A DNA stretch of 64,000 nucleotides, from assembly GCA_016801885.1 (NCBI GenBank), contig CM028889.1, positions 12,401,001-12,465,000 on the forward strand. The letters run 5' to 3'. Position 1 is the first letter of the stretch, and each line of letters opens with the position of its first letter. The translations under genes and the position numbers were made by a program. Below are positions 1 through 12,400 of the stretch, in pieces. Source of the DNA: Toxotes chatareus (Eukaryota > Chordata > Actinopteri > Toxotidae). The notes under the pieces were generated by a model. The model was not told the DNA's origin and made no database searches. It worked only from the letters and a program-made list of their open reading frames with translations.

Positions 1-656
1 CTGCTTTCTCTTTCTTTATCTCACTCTCTGTTTCTCCTCCCTCCACAGGCTATTTAGATTTCACACATCAACTTTATAGCTCTCACAGCTGAGTTTATAA
101 GCCGTTCACCTACCACAGGCTGGAAGGCACCTGAGATAGTGCACGTAAAAACCAAGGTCAGAGGAAATGGCTTAATGGAGTCTAGGTCCTATACAGTAAT
201 ACAGTTATGTAACAACTACTTTGAGCTAACATTAAAGAGGTGCAAAGGGCAGACTGCAGTGGCCATAAAAGGTCTTTTATTCTTGTAATAATCAACTGCA
301 GTCCAACTTTTAAAGGATGCATTCACAGTTATGATCTTTGTATCTTTGAAAACCTGAGGATTTCAAAAACATGCAAACATAAGCCAATATAAGCACTTTA
401 GTTAAGGAAGGGGAGAGATCCTGGCTTCAGTTAAATGTTAGTACATGTTCTGTCATGCATCAAGTCACTTTTGACTTATTTAATGTTTAAGCAAGATGAC
501 AGTCATGACAAACATATTGTATCTTGCTTCAGTTATAAATTAGTTTGTGTGGCACTATGTTTCTCCCAAAACATATTTGCTGCCACAAATTAGTAAATTA
601 GATGTTTGCATTTAAATATGCAACATTAGCACCCTGAGGTCCGGAAAGCTTTAGAC
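1..656. other. Non-coding DNA, no gene seen
   Basis: I find no open frame with splice signals or recognisable protein similarity here. A pyrimidine-rich stretch ending in 'ccacag' at about 30-49 could be a splice acceptor on the plus strand, but the sequence after it has no supportable reading frame. It may be intronic or intergenic. Confidence 0.5.
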
Positions 657-1557
657 TTTAGTTAAATGTTGTCTCTCATAAAAATCTCAGGAACAAAGCT
701 CTAATTTAGTGTACAAAATTCACTTTTGAACCATTTTTCATTTTCTTACTTCCAGAAACTGACCTAACGGGAGGCTGGATTCACACCTTTTTCATCCATT
801 TATTGAAACAGGAACTCAAACAATGTGTCTCTCTGCAGATTTTTCACACAGTCAGCTGACAGGAAAACTGGGAACGTTTCAGTGAACAAAGTGTGAATAA
901 AGCCTTGGTAAAAACCTTTTGTCAGTATTGTGAGCCATGCCTGTACACTGAGCCTCCCACAGCTTTTCTGCAGAACTCCACATGCACATGTAAATACTGA
1001 GTCAAGAGTCAGGGTGCAACCACCAACACCCCCCGTCCAACCCCTACCCCCCACTGCCACCACCACCTCATCCCACATGAACCAATGGGAGAAGCACAAC
1101 CCACCTTTGTGCTCTGGTCTCCTGGAGCTCCACATACCAAGACTGCTTGTGGTCAGATATCCAACACACACCGCAAACATATCTATAACTAATGAAATAC
1201 AGATAAGTGTAAACTAACACCTCCAGGAATTGACAATAAGGCAAAACAGTTAGTTTCTGAAATGTTAAGATTTTTCCCAAATTCGTGTGTTTTCACCCAA
1301 CTATAACATAATGTCTGAATGTAACTTATCAAAAGTTGATAAGTTACATTCAGACATTATAACTTTACCTGTCAGGCTCCCTTTGCCTGACATGTAACAT
1401 GTCATATTTTTATGACATGTGTGAGGACCTTTCTTAAATGTAGTTGCAATTTCTTAAAAAAACAACAACATTTGAACAAATGGTTCAAAAGTGAATTTTG
1501 TACACTAAATTAGAGCTTTGTTCCTGAGATTTTTATGAGAGACAACATTTAACTAAA
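657..1557. repeat. Long inverted repeat: 80-bp perfect arms, 741-bp spacer
   Basis: Bases 657-736 are the exact reverse complement of 1478-1557: paired positions sum to 2214 and I found no mismatch over 80 bp. Weaker similarity continues a few bases inward with an indel. The 741-bp spacer has no convincing gene; open frames over 800-1280 on both strands are low-complexity Pro/Thr/His-rich shadows. Perfect arms suggest a recent foldback or MITE-like insertion, or arm-to-arm gene conversion. No terminal duplication was recognised outside the arms, so the element class is unknown. Confidence 0.85.
1308..1360. repeat. Perfect 25-bp hairpin, 3-base loop
   Basis: Bases 1308-1332 and 1336-1360 are exact reverse complements around the loop 'aag', and the sequence starts ATAATGTCTGAATG. 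It sits inside the larger inverted repeat, near its right arm. It could fold as a cruciform or, if transcribed, as a short hairpin RNA. The stem is AT-rich, and a 53-nt perfect palindrome is shorter than a usual pre-miRNA. Confidence 0.85.
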
Positions 1558-3047
1558 TATCCTGCTCACAGCCGCTAAGGTCTGAGAGTGTTAGACTTCT
1601 TTTCCAAGAAGTCTAAATTTGAACCAGCAACTTTTCTGTTATGAACCTGCTTCTCTGAGCTTTAGGTCATAGCTGCTGTAAATAGGTTTTCTGTGGGAAA
1701 GGACACAGTGAGGAGACACAGGGGAGGAACAGTGGCATAAAGTGTAGAAACTAGACATAACATTACACTTACCAATACATTTGTTTACACTTGTTCATTT
1801 AGGTTTTGAGGCATGTACATAAAAACAGAATTAGTTTCACTTATGTATGAAAAAAACTGGGTTGAAAAGTGTCAGTCCGTCTGCACAGATACACATGGAA
1901 TGAGTTTAAAAGTCCACACTGTACACAAGACATAATCCCGAGACATTTACACTGCTAATTGGCTGATATAAATCTACATAACCAGAGCCTATTCCAGAGG
2001 AAACATATACACAGGAAAGTAGTCAATGTAGCCTAAACTTTTTTAAATTAATTTCATTTTCACTTTTTGTTTTAGACCACGACCTACATTACCACTTTGA
2101 GACACTCTGAGACCACTTTCTAACTAGAACATCACAAGTTACCAAAACTTTCTAAAATTAGCAGTATACAAAAAAGCATGTAAAGTGCTTTGTGCCTTAG
2201 AATCATGTGGAGAAGACATGACTAGAAGAGGAAGCTGACATAACATTAGACATGGTAATTTAATGAGTGTGTAGAGAGTAGATCAGATGAGCAGAGACAT
2301 TTATTTTCAGCTCTGACTGCCTTGTTTTGAGTTGGTGAAAACGGATGATCCAGTCTGTGCTGTTGTTTCACATTTCCAGTTTATGGATATTACAAAATCC
2401 TTTAATGCCGGAGGTCCCTAATGTTTTTGTCTCATCTAACTGTTTCATGAAAGATTATCACTTCAAAAGTTACTGATAAATGATGATTAAATGATCAAAG
2501 ATCTTTTTGGTCATAAAATGAACCGTAGGTTTTATAATTAGCTTATGTAATCTGCAGTGAATGGAAAGGAGTTAAATCACAATAAAATCATTCACCTTAC
2601 TGACCTATTAACAAGCCTTCTTCATCCTTGCAGCAACTGCATTTTTGAGCAAGGCAGTCCACCCAGATCCATGCCACACAAAGCTAAAGGCAGGTTCTTA
2701 AAGTTTTGCATTGTTGGTCCAGGAGGTAAAATGGGTGAACCGTAACTTCAACATTAATTGCATTATCATATCATGGCAAATAATTAAAGTTGAACATATA
2801 CACTTAAACATGACTTTATTGATTTCTTAAGGAGGACATTCACTTCACACTGAGTCACTATGGGAAAAGAAGAAACACAACACCAAATCCCATTCTCTTT
2901 CTCCCATTCTTCTTCTTTTCTCAAATCTCCAAACTTGACCTCAGCCTATGTTTGTCTCTTCATCTAAATCTTATTGACAGTGACAACAGCTCTGTTTACA
3001 TGGGGGCTCTTCCCTCGATTAGTCTTTGTTTACTTACCCATAAAGCC

Positions 3048-3055
3048 TGACGTCA
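3048..3055. promoter_or_regulatory. Full CRE palindrome TGACGTCA
   Basis: This is an exact CREB/ATF palindrome in otherwise AT-rich non-coding DNA. A single 8-mer can arise by chance, and no adjacent gene supports function. Confidence 0.25.
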
Positions 3056-3886
3056 GAACCCTGGATGGCCCTTCCTCCCAAGGGGCGACCATAAGAGGAT
3101 GAGCTGTGAGAAGTGAACATGATTAGAAAACCCACAGAGAGATCGGTACTGTGTTCCCTTTGTTGGATGTGTTATATAACTTATACAATTGGTGTGAAAA
3201 CAAAAAAACATTGACCACGAATTGACCTGTGTGAGACACCGTAGTGAACAAGATGATCTGGCAGTCAGCCAAAGAAGGTCTCATATGCAAGCTGAAATGA
3301 AAAAGTGAGGACAATGATTGTCAAAAAGAGAAAGGGGCCTGAGCATCAGTGTTCTTGGTAACACTTTACTCTAAGGCCACCTATTTACGTTTGTAAGCAA
3401 TATGGAAACACTTTATAAATCCTGTGAAACACACTACAATTCAACTGTGTGCAGCTGTAAGGAAATTTATTTGTTTATAAATTGTATAGTCTTTATCAAC
3501 AGTGTCTTCTCCTATGAAGACATATTTTATATCATTACAACAGTGTTACTATATTGTCAAGCATTATCTGCTTATACATCAGCCTGTACTTCCGGGTGCC
3601 GACAGGAGGAGTTACAGTTGTTGACAGCTACACTAAGAAACATATCTGCTTACAAATACATTGTATTGTGATGCAAACCACTAATTGCATCTCCATATAC
3701 TGTGTAAATATATAAATATAAATGCTACTTTACTTTGTTATTAACCTTACAGCATAATCATCTAATCATTTCCAACCTCTACTGTAACATTAATAATGCC
3801 TTAAATGGATTGATCATGAGCACATATTTAACATGCACATTGTGTGTGTGAGTTAGTTCCAGATTAACTTAATTTAACATTGTGGT

Positions 3887-3906
3887 AAAAAAAAAAAAAA
3901 AAAAAA
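3887..3906. repeat. Poly(A) tract
   Basis: This is an uninterrupted run of about 20 A. No retroelement body or target duplication was recognised next to it. Confidence 0.8.
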
Positions 3907-4775
3907 TAGATGTGTAGGGGTCAGGAGCTGAGTCTACAACTACAGCTATCCATACAGCTATCCAGCTACAGTAGCTTTCCCTCTTTGCACCTCATGGAAC
4001 CAACCAAAATTGGGTGATACTGTTTACTTAAAAAAAATATCTCTATTACCATAGATTTTTCATGATGTAGATTCAGGAGGTAGATTTTCTATCAGTTTAA
4101 AGGAAGTCTTGTTTTCCCCCAGTACCAAAGGAGTTCTGATGTCTGCCTTGATATATGATCTTCAAATGGAAAATTTTTCGCTAAGTATTTCAAATCCCAC
4201 ACAAGGATATTGTTATTTTTGTCTTGATGAATGGCACTGTAGAGCAGTAAACATGCATACAGTATGTTCAGTAATAAGTGACATTAAGTGAATTTAGCAG
4301 GAATTCGGGCTGATGATTTAATGTCATTTTTGTCATAACGTGAGCATCTTTCAAAGGTTTTGTAATTTGCAGTGAATAGATAGGAGAGATTGGTCATGGA
4401 TGACAATGACCTCTTTGACTCTCTTTAAAATCATTCACCTTACAGACCTATTAACATATGACAACAGTGCTTTATTGTTTCCTTAATGCAAACATTTGAG
4501 AATGTAAACAATAAACAATGGCACTTCTGCTTCTTTCCACTTACACACTTTAAAGTGATTCTGATGTTTTTCTGTGTTACTCTGCTTCCCATCAGCTCTT
4601 GTTGACCACAGGAAGGGCAGCTTAACATCGACCCCATATGCCTCAGCCAGCCACAGCCCATCGTCTTACCCTGCAGGGAGCTACACCTCCCCTCTGCAGA
4701 TCACATCACTCCAAACAAGGAGCCTCTCATGGCGGGGCAGTAAGTCCTAGACAGGCTGAATCAAATTACACTCAC

Positions 4776-4835
4776 AATAACATTTACATTTTAGGCGTTT
4801 GGCTGACACCCTTATCCTGAGCCACTGGTAGCATG
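4776..4835 (+). repeat. Degraded dispersed fish repeat fragment
   Basis: The stretch around 'acattttaggcgtttggctg' followed by 'acacccttatcc' resembles a motif seen many times in teleost genomes (acatttaggcatttggcagacgcttttatcc). Only about 60 bases are recognisable, so the element class cannot be assigned from the sequence alone. Confidence 0.45.
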
Positions 4836-7800
4836 CAGGAGTACAGCCAGCTTTAATCTGTGCTACAGGAAACTAGAAGTAAGGAGGTCAGTGGTCAGAG
4901 AGATAGTACCCTGATGTGCAGATTAAAAAAAACCAAAAAACATTTAACTACATTTCCTCCTGTAAGAACAGAATGATGAGCCCTGCACATTCTTAAAGAT
5001 GAGACAGTGACAGTTATTGGCCCTGATTTAAGAAAAAAACCAAGCAAACAAAACAAAACAAACCTGGGTATAATGATGCTTGCACACAGTTGCTGCAGCA
5101 GTAGAGCAGAGACCGATATCACCCTGAAGGTTTTCATGGACCCTTTACACAGATACCTGACAACTTTTTCCATGATGGTACTTCACAAACAAAGCCAAAG
5201 TTCAAGCAGGACTTGCTCTGACCACAGCAGATTATTACAGCAAGGGATAGAGGTACATGTTGCATACATCACTTTGTTGATGTCAGATGCCTTTTGAATG
5301 CTGCCAAAAATACTAGAAGCCCAGATTCAAACAGAAAGTCTCTAGCAGAAACGATAAAATATGAGGAGTTCTCAGTTCATAATCTTCTTTCGTATGACTG
5401 AGATGACACATCTAGTCCCTGGTCTGTGAAAACAAAAATCTCTCCACTCCCAGACGGGGGAGGTCAGCTTGATACAGCAGTGAAAATTCCATTAAATACT
5501 TTGCTTAGTGTTTTAGCTGCTATTTTGTATCAGCAGATATGACACATTACTGTGATTGGACTACTGCATCAGAGTTGTTAATACTGTCCAACTAATGGAC
5601 ATTGTTTCTCTATCAACCTCCCTGCCACAATGTGTTGGAGCAAAGATCCTCACCAGCTCAGCTGCTTTCAGCTCAGTGAAATTAAAAATTTAAAAATGCA
5701 TAATGTAAAGTAACTGTGAAACCTGTGGTTTGGTGTGGAAATTAATATCACTACTTTTCCTGGCCAAGGAAAAACTGCAAAGGAGTTGCTTCTGTTTGAG
5801 GCCCAAGTTTATCTCAAGCCTCCTCCTCCTCCTTCTGTACATTTCAGCATTATCCAGGATATCTGATATCTTACTCTGCCACGTCCCCTTTTTCTGCTTT
5901 AAGAGCGTTTACATCTGACTTGTTCTGAATTCATGGGACATAGTGTTCTTTTGGGCCTGGAAAGGAAGATGATTGGGCAATACCTTCAAGTCAAAACCAA
6001 CTGGTCTCAGTTGCATAGTCCTGCTATTGTTTTCCTGCTCTGCAACTTGCAGAGAGCTACAGTATGTGCTAATCTTGTGCTCTTTCCAACAAAAAGACAT
6101 TCCTGGGTGCTGCTTTCATGTTTGTCACATTATGGAGGAGAAAGTTTCTCCCTGCTGGCAGGCAGCCAGCTCTCACAACCAAACAACCTGGCCACGTGCA
6201 CCATTGAATGGCAGGGGAAATATGCCTTCTACACATATATCACAAGGGATTATATTTGCCTGAGCTGACTGATACAGTTTATGGCCAAGAAAGCAGACAA
6301 TTTATTTTTAATACCAGCTTATGTTGCTGTTCATTGAAAAGCATGCACCTACACCATGCAAATGTGGTGATTTTGGATTTTTCTGATGCACGGAACAGTT
6401 AAGTGTTCTCTCATGGGTCCAACTTTTTAAGATAAATAAACTGTTTAAAAACCTACTGCATTATCTGAATAATGCATTACATGAAGATATACGGTTTTCA
6501 TAAAACTGCAATGTTTTTCTTCGGTGACACATTATATTACTACAATGTGCATCACACGGATGTCAAAATGAGGACTGTGCTTTGTGAGCAAACAGGCTTT
6601 ACAGAAACATTACAAGTTATCTAATTTGTTTATGTTAAGTATGTGTCTGTATATGTCTGTAAATCAAACCTGAAGAAGAATATGTCTGAATCTAAATTCA
6701 GATTTTCATAAATTAATTCACCTGACAACTGTACACCGGAATTCAAAAAATGTGAAAAAAAAAAAAACTAAATGTTTTTCTTCTTCGAAGAAACAACAGT
6801 GGTGCAGTAATTTACTGGTCAAAATTAGCATAGATAGAGTCTAAAATAAACTGTCTGACTCACTTGCCAAAAGCTGGTAAACTAAGAAATGATACCTGCT
6901 CCAAATATCACTGGTAGGTACTTGGCAGTGGTTTAATTAAGATTTTAGACTCTGAGGTCATTGCCTTTTTGCGTTATATCTGATGAGATATCTGACAAGC
7001 TGTGACTTGTGGCGATGGCACCTCAAGATACTGAAGATTGATTTTTTTTTTGTTTTGTTTTGTTAAAATTCATCACGTCATGCATTTTGGACTCTGTGTG
7101 GAGCCTCCTTTGTACTGAGGAGGATTCACAAACAAAGAGCGTCGCAGAGCCCTGAAACAAAGGGAGACAGATCATAAGGAACACAAAACAACAAGCAGAT
7201 TTTGTGGAACCCTGAATTACAACCAGGGTAGGAGCAGACATAAACAAAGCTGTTCTTTTGGATGTTGTATGTTCCTACATGGTGTTTTTCCCCTTCCAGA
7301 ATATTCTGGGGAGCAACTTGGCGCGCAGCTTGCTGCTGTCTGCTCTGTGACCCCTCTGAAGTTACACTGATTTCCATGAAGTCTTGGAAAGGGAGGGGAG
7401 CTGCAAGCTGATCTCCCCCCCTCTCTTTAGAGTCAACAAGGCGTTGATCTGAAACAGCACCAACGTCCTGACGTCACATCGCCTTCATCCAAGCAGGACA
7501 GAGGGTACATGTGGGCGTCACACAGCCAAAAGAGATTCTTCATTGGTCAGATCATCAGCTTGGTGTTAACATCAAAGGATTAATTCATGACACATAATTC
7601 AGTTTTCAATACCCCACATATCACACACAGCCTCCAAAGAGGTTTGTCAATTTCTATCATTGCATGCAAGAAAATAATGAAGAGCAAACAAGATTAAAAA
7701 ATAAAATTTAAACACCACAAGCAAAACAACCACAACTCAGACTTAACTGTCACTGTAAATAATACACAGTATTAACAAGTCCTTCAGCCCAAACGTCCCT

Positions 7801-7860
7801 ATAGATTGTTATTCCCTACCCTCTGACATGATCCATATCAGATTTCCTGAAATAGCACCC
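4836..7860. other. Non-coding DNA, no gene seen
   Basis: Open frames such as 5007-5297, 5933-6268 and 7023-7377 lack recognisable domains and overlap one another in different frames. None has paired splice sites that extend it. A CRE palindrome with a nearby inverted CCAAT motif lies at 7469-7560. Confidence 0.45.
7469..7476. promoter_or_regulatory. Full CRE palindrome TGACGTCA
   Basis: The 8-bp CREB/ATF palindrome lies in a locally more GC- and CpG-rich patch (about 7300-7560). That patch also holds GGGCGTCAC at about 7514 and ATTGGTC (inverted CCAAT) at about 7551. This is a candidate promoter or enhancer core, but no gene was found attached to it. Confidence 0.35.
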
Positions 7861-7890
7861 TTGTGGCTACAGAAGTTAGATATGCCACAG

Positions 7891-7940
7891 ACTATCTATC
7901 TATCTCTATCAATCTATCTATCTATCTATATATATATATC
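7891..7940. repeat. (TATC)n/(TA)n microsatellite
   Basis: An interrupted run of tatc units passes into a short TA run. Confidence 0.9.
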
Positions 7941-9816
7941 AATAAATAAATCAAAATGTGATGAAAATTCATGAATAATAAATGTGTGGTTAACGTTATA
8001 GAAAGATTGTGGTTGTTGTTAAAAGAAGTAACAATGGCTGTTGGTTTGAAACAGGAAGTGAACAGTGGTTTGCAATATTAAAGTCCAGTGTTTTGTCATC
8101 TGTCCATCTACCCTGGCCTCCTCCCTACATGGACTTTGTCACCATATAAAGTCAAATGACTTTCCTCCTTTGCACAGATGTGTGCAAAAGCTGCTTTTGT
8201 CAGAACCCACTATTTCGGAAACATGGCTGATGCTTTTTGTCAACATCTTAAAAGATAATTGAGGTTTATTAATACTTTTCTACATATTTCATAAATTAGA
8301 TCCAAATTTCTTGATATTTTATTATTAAATTTTTCCTGCTGTGCATAAACAATTTGAAAACAACACCAAGGTTTCCTCTTGAATAATCTGTATGTTCACC
8401 ATTATCATCTTGCGGTTCAGATGAAATTTTCCAGCCTTCTATCACTGTTAACTTTGAAAGAAAAAAGCCTTCTTTGTTGCCACAGTGTTGTACATTACTC
8501 TGACCCATGCGAGGAAAAGCCCCAAGACATGCAAAGACAGAACAGAGACTGAAGTAAATTCTTTGTCCCTAAAGACAAAACATATTTGGCCATGGACAAA
8601 TCTGCACACTGAAACACCGAACAAACTCCCTGCGTTCCCATCTAACACAGCACACAGCAAAGCCTCATGATGTCTTTCAAAACAAGCTGATGATATGTCC
8701 TCTCATTCAGAAGCCTCAGCACTGGAACCGTGTCTTGTTTTGGTGTCTCTGCCGCTGCTCCCTCCGGTCTTGTTGTGATCTGTTTGGAATGTAGGCCGAT
8801 ACTGATTTTAAACGTAAGAAGAAGAAAAAAAATCAGGGCAACTGCCTTCCTCCTGGCAACCTTGACAAGTCTTCTCTGCTCAGACGTGTCCTGATTGGGT
8901 ATGTTTTGTATTTAGAATTACAGAGTTAGTCAGCTCATCTCTGAAAAAGGAAGTTTCTGCTGACTGTTTGCCAAACACAGTGTCTCGGGACAAATTATCA
9001 CTATGTAACTCCAAGCGCATTACAGACATGGCAAAAACACCTGATAATAGATAAAAGAATCTCCAGGGTCAAGTTAAAAAAAAAGTATGAAAATGTAGGA
9101 AAAAAACAGCTATTAGAAAGTACATAAAGCAGAAAAGTTCAAGTATAATGATGAATGAAAAGGTAGCAAAAATACTTTGTCTTGTTGCGTACCCTGTTAT
9201 ATTGTTATGTTACGTTGTGTTAAGCGTTTCATGGTGCACCTTATTGTGCTATACAACTGCAGGCTTAAAATTACACTAATTTTTTCCATCACAATCAAGA
9301 CAAACAAAACCCTAACTGGCATGTTCTTGGCACACGTAACACTGATTATATCAGTTTCTGTGTCGTTGGTCATAATTTTCAGGAAGTAAATGTGATTATC
9401 CTGTACTTATTGGTAAAGACAGTTTAGTCTGACCAAGTCATCATTGATCTTGTCCAGCCAACAATATGAATTGAAACCTCAGAGAAACGACTTGATGAAG
9501 CACACATTCAATGTTACTCAGATTATGGCAGGTCAGCAAAAACGTAGACTAGATCCTGAATGGTGATAGCTGAGGCTAATGACAGCTAACAACGATTTCA
9601 CTTGCTCATGGTTCAGGAGGAGTGAGTTTACACTGGAGAGACTTGTAAGGTGTTTTGTTGTATTTTAGATGCCTTAGATGTTAAAGAGGGGTTATTTTTG
9701 CAGTGTGCTCCCTTGCATATTTGACCCTCTTAAAAACATAGTTTGACGTCTTTGACATTAACCACACAAGATGTAATACCAGAAACTTCTTCATTTATGT
9801 GGAAACTGCATCAGCT

Positions 9817-9819
<3 letters not shown>

Positions 9820-9884
<65 letters not shown>
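9820..9884. repeat. (GT)n microsatellite
   Basis: This is a nearly perfect GT dinucleotide run of about 60 bases, with a single C interruption close to the right end. Confidence 0.97.
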
Positions 9885-10286
9885 CACCATAGTGCCAAAT
9901 CAGCAAATCTATGTTCCAAAAAATCCTCTCCTCTGTGACATGAATCTCTGACTTGTTGGAGCTGTCTGTCTTGTATTGAGTGTCTCACAGTGTCTGAAAC
10001 TCAATTTGTTGTTATTAAGTCTTGAACTCCCTCAGCTTTATTGTGCTCTACAGTTAAAATAAATACAGTTCTGATCCTGACTGCCCATTGACCCATCTAG
10101 GTGAGGTGAGATAATATGTGAAAATGGATTGGTTGGTTGCAATGTGATTTGCCAGTGCTTGTTAGGATGTGGTCAAAACTGACCATACAGCCCTGGGTGT
10201 CTGTGTGTGTGTCTCTGGTGTGTAGACTGTGTTCAGCAGCCTGTCAGCAGTGTCTGGACAACAACTATGGCAGGTCATAATGACAG

Positions 10287-10309
10287 ACACACACACACAC
10301 ACACACACA
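10287..10309. repeat. (AC)n microsatellite
   Basis: This is an uninterrupted AC run of about 11 units. Confidence 0.95.
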
Positions 10310-10339
10310 TGCGCAAGTATAAAAAGTTTTTACCATGCC

Positions 10340-10395
10340 AGGCAAAAGAGGGTTTAGTGCTTTGTTCAAGGACACTTTGGCAGGACACTGTCAAC
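10340..10395 (-). repeat. SINE-like fragment
   Basis: The string 'agggtttagtgctttgttca' followed by 'aggacactttggcag' resembles the common teleost tRNA-derived SINE body motif (ggtgtcttgctcaaggacac). Only this fragment is preserved, and no tail or target duplication was identified. Confidence 0.4.
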
Positions 10396-10823
10396 AGGCA
10401 CATCTCTAAAAGAAAGCACTGAACATGTGACAGGTCTTTTCTTTTCTTGAGGTAACAACTCGGGCACCCAACTTTTACTTAAGTGATGTTTCCTAAAGCA
10501 AGTTGGTCCCAGATGTTTGTGTGACATCCTAGAAACACACATAGAATACACAATCATATTCACTTGCTTGTTTGTTTATAATTTGTGCCATGCAACCATT
10601 TTGCAATTTATTGCTCCTCAGAAATGTAGTTAGTGACTGGGGATGCACGGCCACTGCACTAGTTCCGACTTATCTAAAACATTTTGAAAAGAAAAAACCT
10701 TGTCTTCCTTCAGGGTCATGTAATTGTGTTTGCATTCAGACACTACTTTCAAATGTTCTTTCTGTCCACGTTGTCTGCATTGTACAAAACATTTTCAACA
10801 TTTTGATTTCAAAGTCAACATTC

Positions 10824-10902
10824 TGAGTAACAACTCAGATTGTATCTGAGTTACTCTAGAGAAACTGTTACACTAGAGCGATACAGTCTTTCAGATACAA
10901 TC
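10824..10902. repeat. Overlapping short inverted repeats
   Basis: The segment GATTGTATCTGA (10838-10849) is the exact reverse complement of TCAGATACAATC (10891-10902). Part of it also pairs upstream in an imperfect hairpin, GAGTAAC..ACTCAGAT with ATCTGAGTTACTC (10824-10856). One segment therefore has two alternative partners. No transcript is known for the region, and a transposon remnant is as likely as an RNA switch. Confidence 0.6.
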
Positions 10903-12289
10903 TTTTACTTAATCAGGTCAAGAAAACAGATGCACAGGAAGGCCTGATATGGGCCACAAAATGCCCAGAGGCAAAACTGGAGGTATGCAGGTTACAATGT
11001 GTGAATCTACATGGAGAGTTTCCTTCCAAAATAGGACATAAATTCTCTGAAAAGTGTGACACGTAACTCAGAACAACATCAAAAGTCTTGTCATAGGGAT
11101 GCTTTTGTGGTTCACATTAAATTTAACTTGCAGGTGTGCGTAGAACAGAAGTAAGTTGTTAATAGGAAAAACATAAGAAAACATAGAAGCAAACCACAAA
11201 AGTAAACCAAAGAGGTAACCACACTAATTAGATGAATGTATACAGCTAAAATATTTGAACTATGATTTCACACACTAAAACAGACAAGTGTGTTTGACAG
11301 GAGAAACCAAAAATAAAACACCTTTAAGGTTAAATGACAAGGATTTCTGAAACAGGGCTGAAGACCTAAACACAAAACATCTTACTCATTTATTTCATCA
11401 CCTCTGCTCTTGGTGTGAAAGATTCCCTTCATGAAAAACATGCAGGTTCGCTGTAAGGTCAACCAGGAAGACTTTCAGGGTGTCACATGCCTCAGTGTTC
11501 ACATTCTCTTCTGTCCAATACAAATGCAAAACAATGTATCGTGATGTATGTACATTTATTCTACATTTAAACGTAAATAGTCAAAGGGTATTTATGCAGT
11601 TTAGCTTTACATTTATTAAGGAACAAAACACTATGGTGTCATACTTAAAAGCCACTTACACCTCAGTCTGTTAAGATTAAGGTAAAATACTTCAGAGGAC
11701 CAAAACAGCTGAATTTAATCCTTCCTATGGGAAGTTTCAAGTGGTTCTTATGATTCTCTCTGTTTACAACAGCAAATAAGGGGTTTAACCAATTCATTTA
11801 AGGCTTATAGCGTTTAAGTAGCCTGATGTTATAAAAGGGAAGGTTAAGTTTAGAGAATTTTAAAAAACAGCATGTTTATGTGAATCATGGGATGAGAAAA
11901 GAATTTTAAGGTTTCTGAAGTGATGTTTTTCTGCTTGTGACTGGGTTTGGCATTTATCACCAAAAGCATGGCATGACATCGTTTTTTTCCCCCACACAAG
12001 TTCTGTTTTATTGTTTTAAGTGAATGTCTATAACCATGTCTGGTTTTGGTATTGACAGTCAGAAATCTAAACTTTTAGCAGTTTTGTTACTATTCTTGTT
12101 AAGCAATAATCAAAATAAATATAATAAGTAAAAGTGTGCTAAAAATATTTATATTGAACATGGATCTCACAAAAATAACAGATTTGTTTCTACTTGGTGT
12201 GAAGACTTAACATGTAGGAGGTGAGATTTCGATATGTTATGAGCCTTTAATTGAAAGTTGTGACTTTAGTAAGTTAGAATTTCTTGTCA

Positions 12290-12400
12290 TGGAAACAGAG
12301 CAGGACAATTTTTCAGAGCACCCAGGTTCAAGCCTGCCTCCCTGCTGAGGTGTTTGTCCTTGAAGAAAACCATGATCTGATTACTACCAACGGCTGGACT
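12290..12400 (+). repeat. Degraded tRNA-derived SINE-like fragment
   Basis: GGTTCAAGCC at about 12326 fits the RNA polymerase III B-box consensus. It is followed by 'gtttgtccttgaagaaaac', which resembles the 'gtgtccttgagcaagac' block of fish SINEs. No clear A box or 3' tail was seen. Confidence 0.4.

Larger units (their letters stand above)
1558..4760. other. Non-coding DNA with a diverged local duplication
   Basis: No exon could be supported. Two stretches are related: about 2500-2850 and 4310-4510. Both contain 'aaaatcattcacctta', then 'gacctattaaca', preceded by a 'tgcagtgaat' block and followed by a 'ctttattg' block in the same order. A full CRE palindrome (TGACGTCA) lies at 3048-3055, and a 20-base A-run at 3887-3906. 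Confidence 0.45.

Noticed and set aside
800..1180. 126-codon open frame on the minus strand with antisense partners
   Set aside because: It is a mirror of a C-rich, low-complexity spacer inside the inverted repeat, with no family similarity and overlapping frames on both strands.
5933..6268. 111-codon open frame, plus strand
   Set aside because: No recognisable domain, a second overlapping 96-codon frame in another phase and no splice extension. It is consistent with chance in non-coding DNA.
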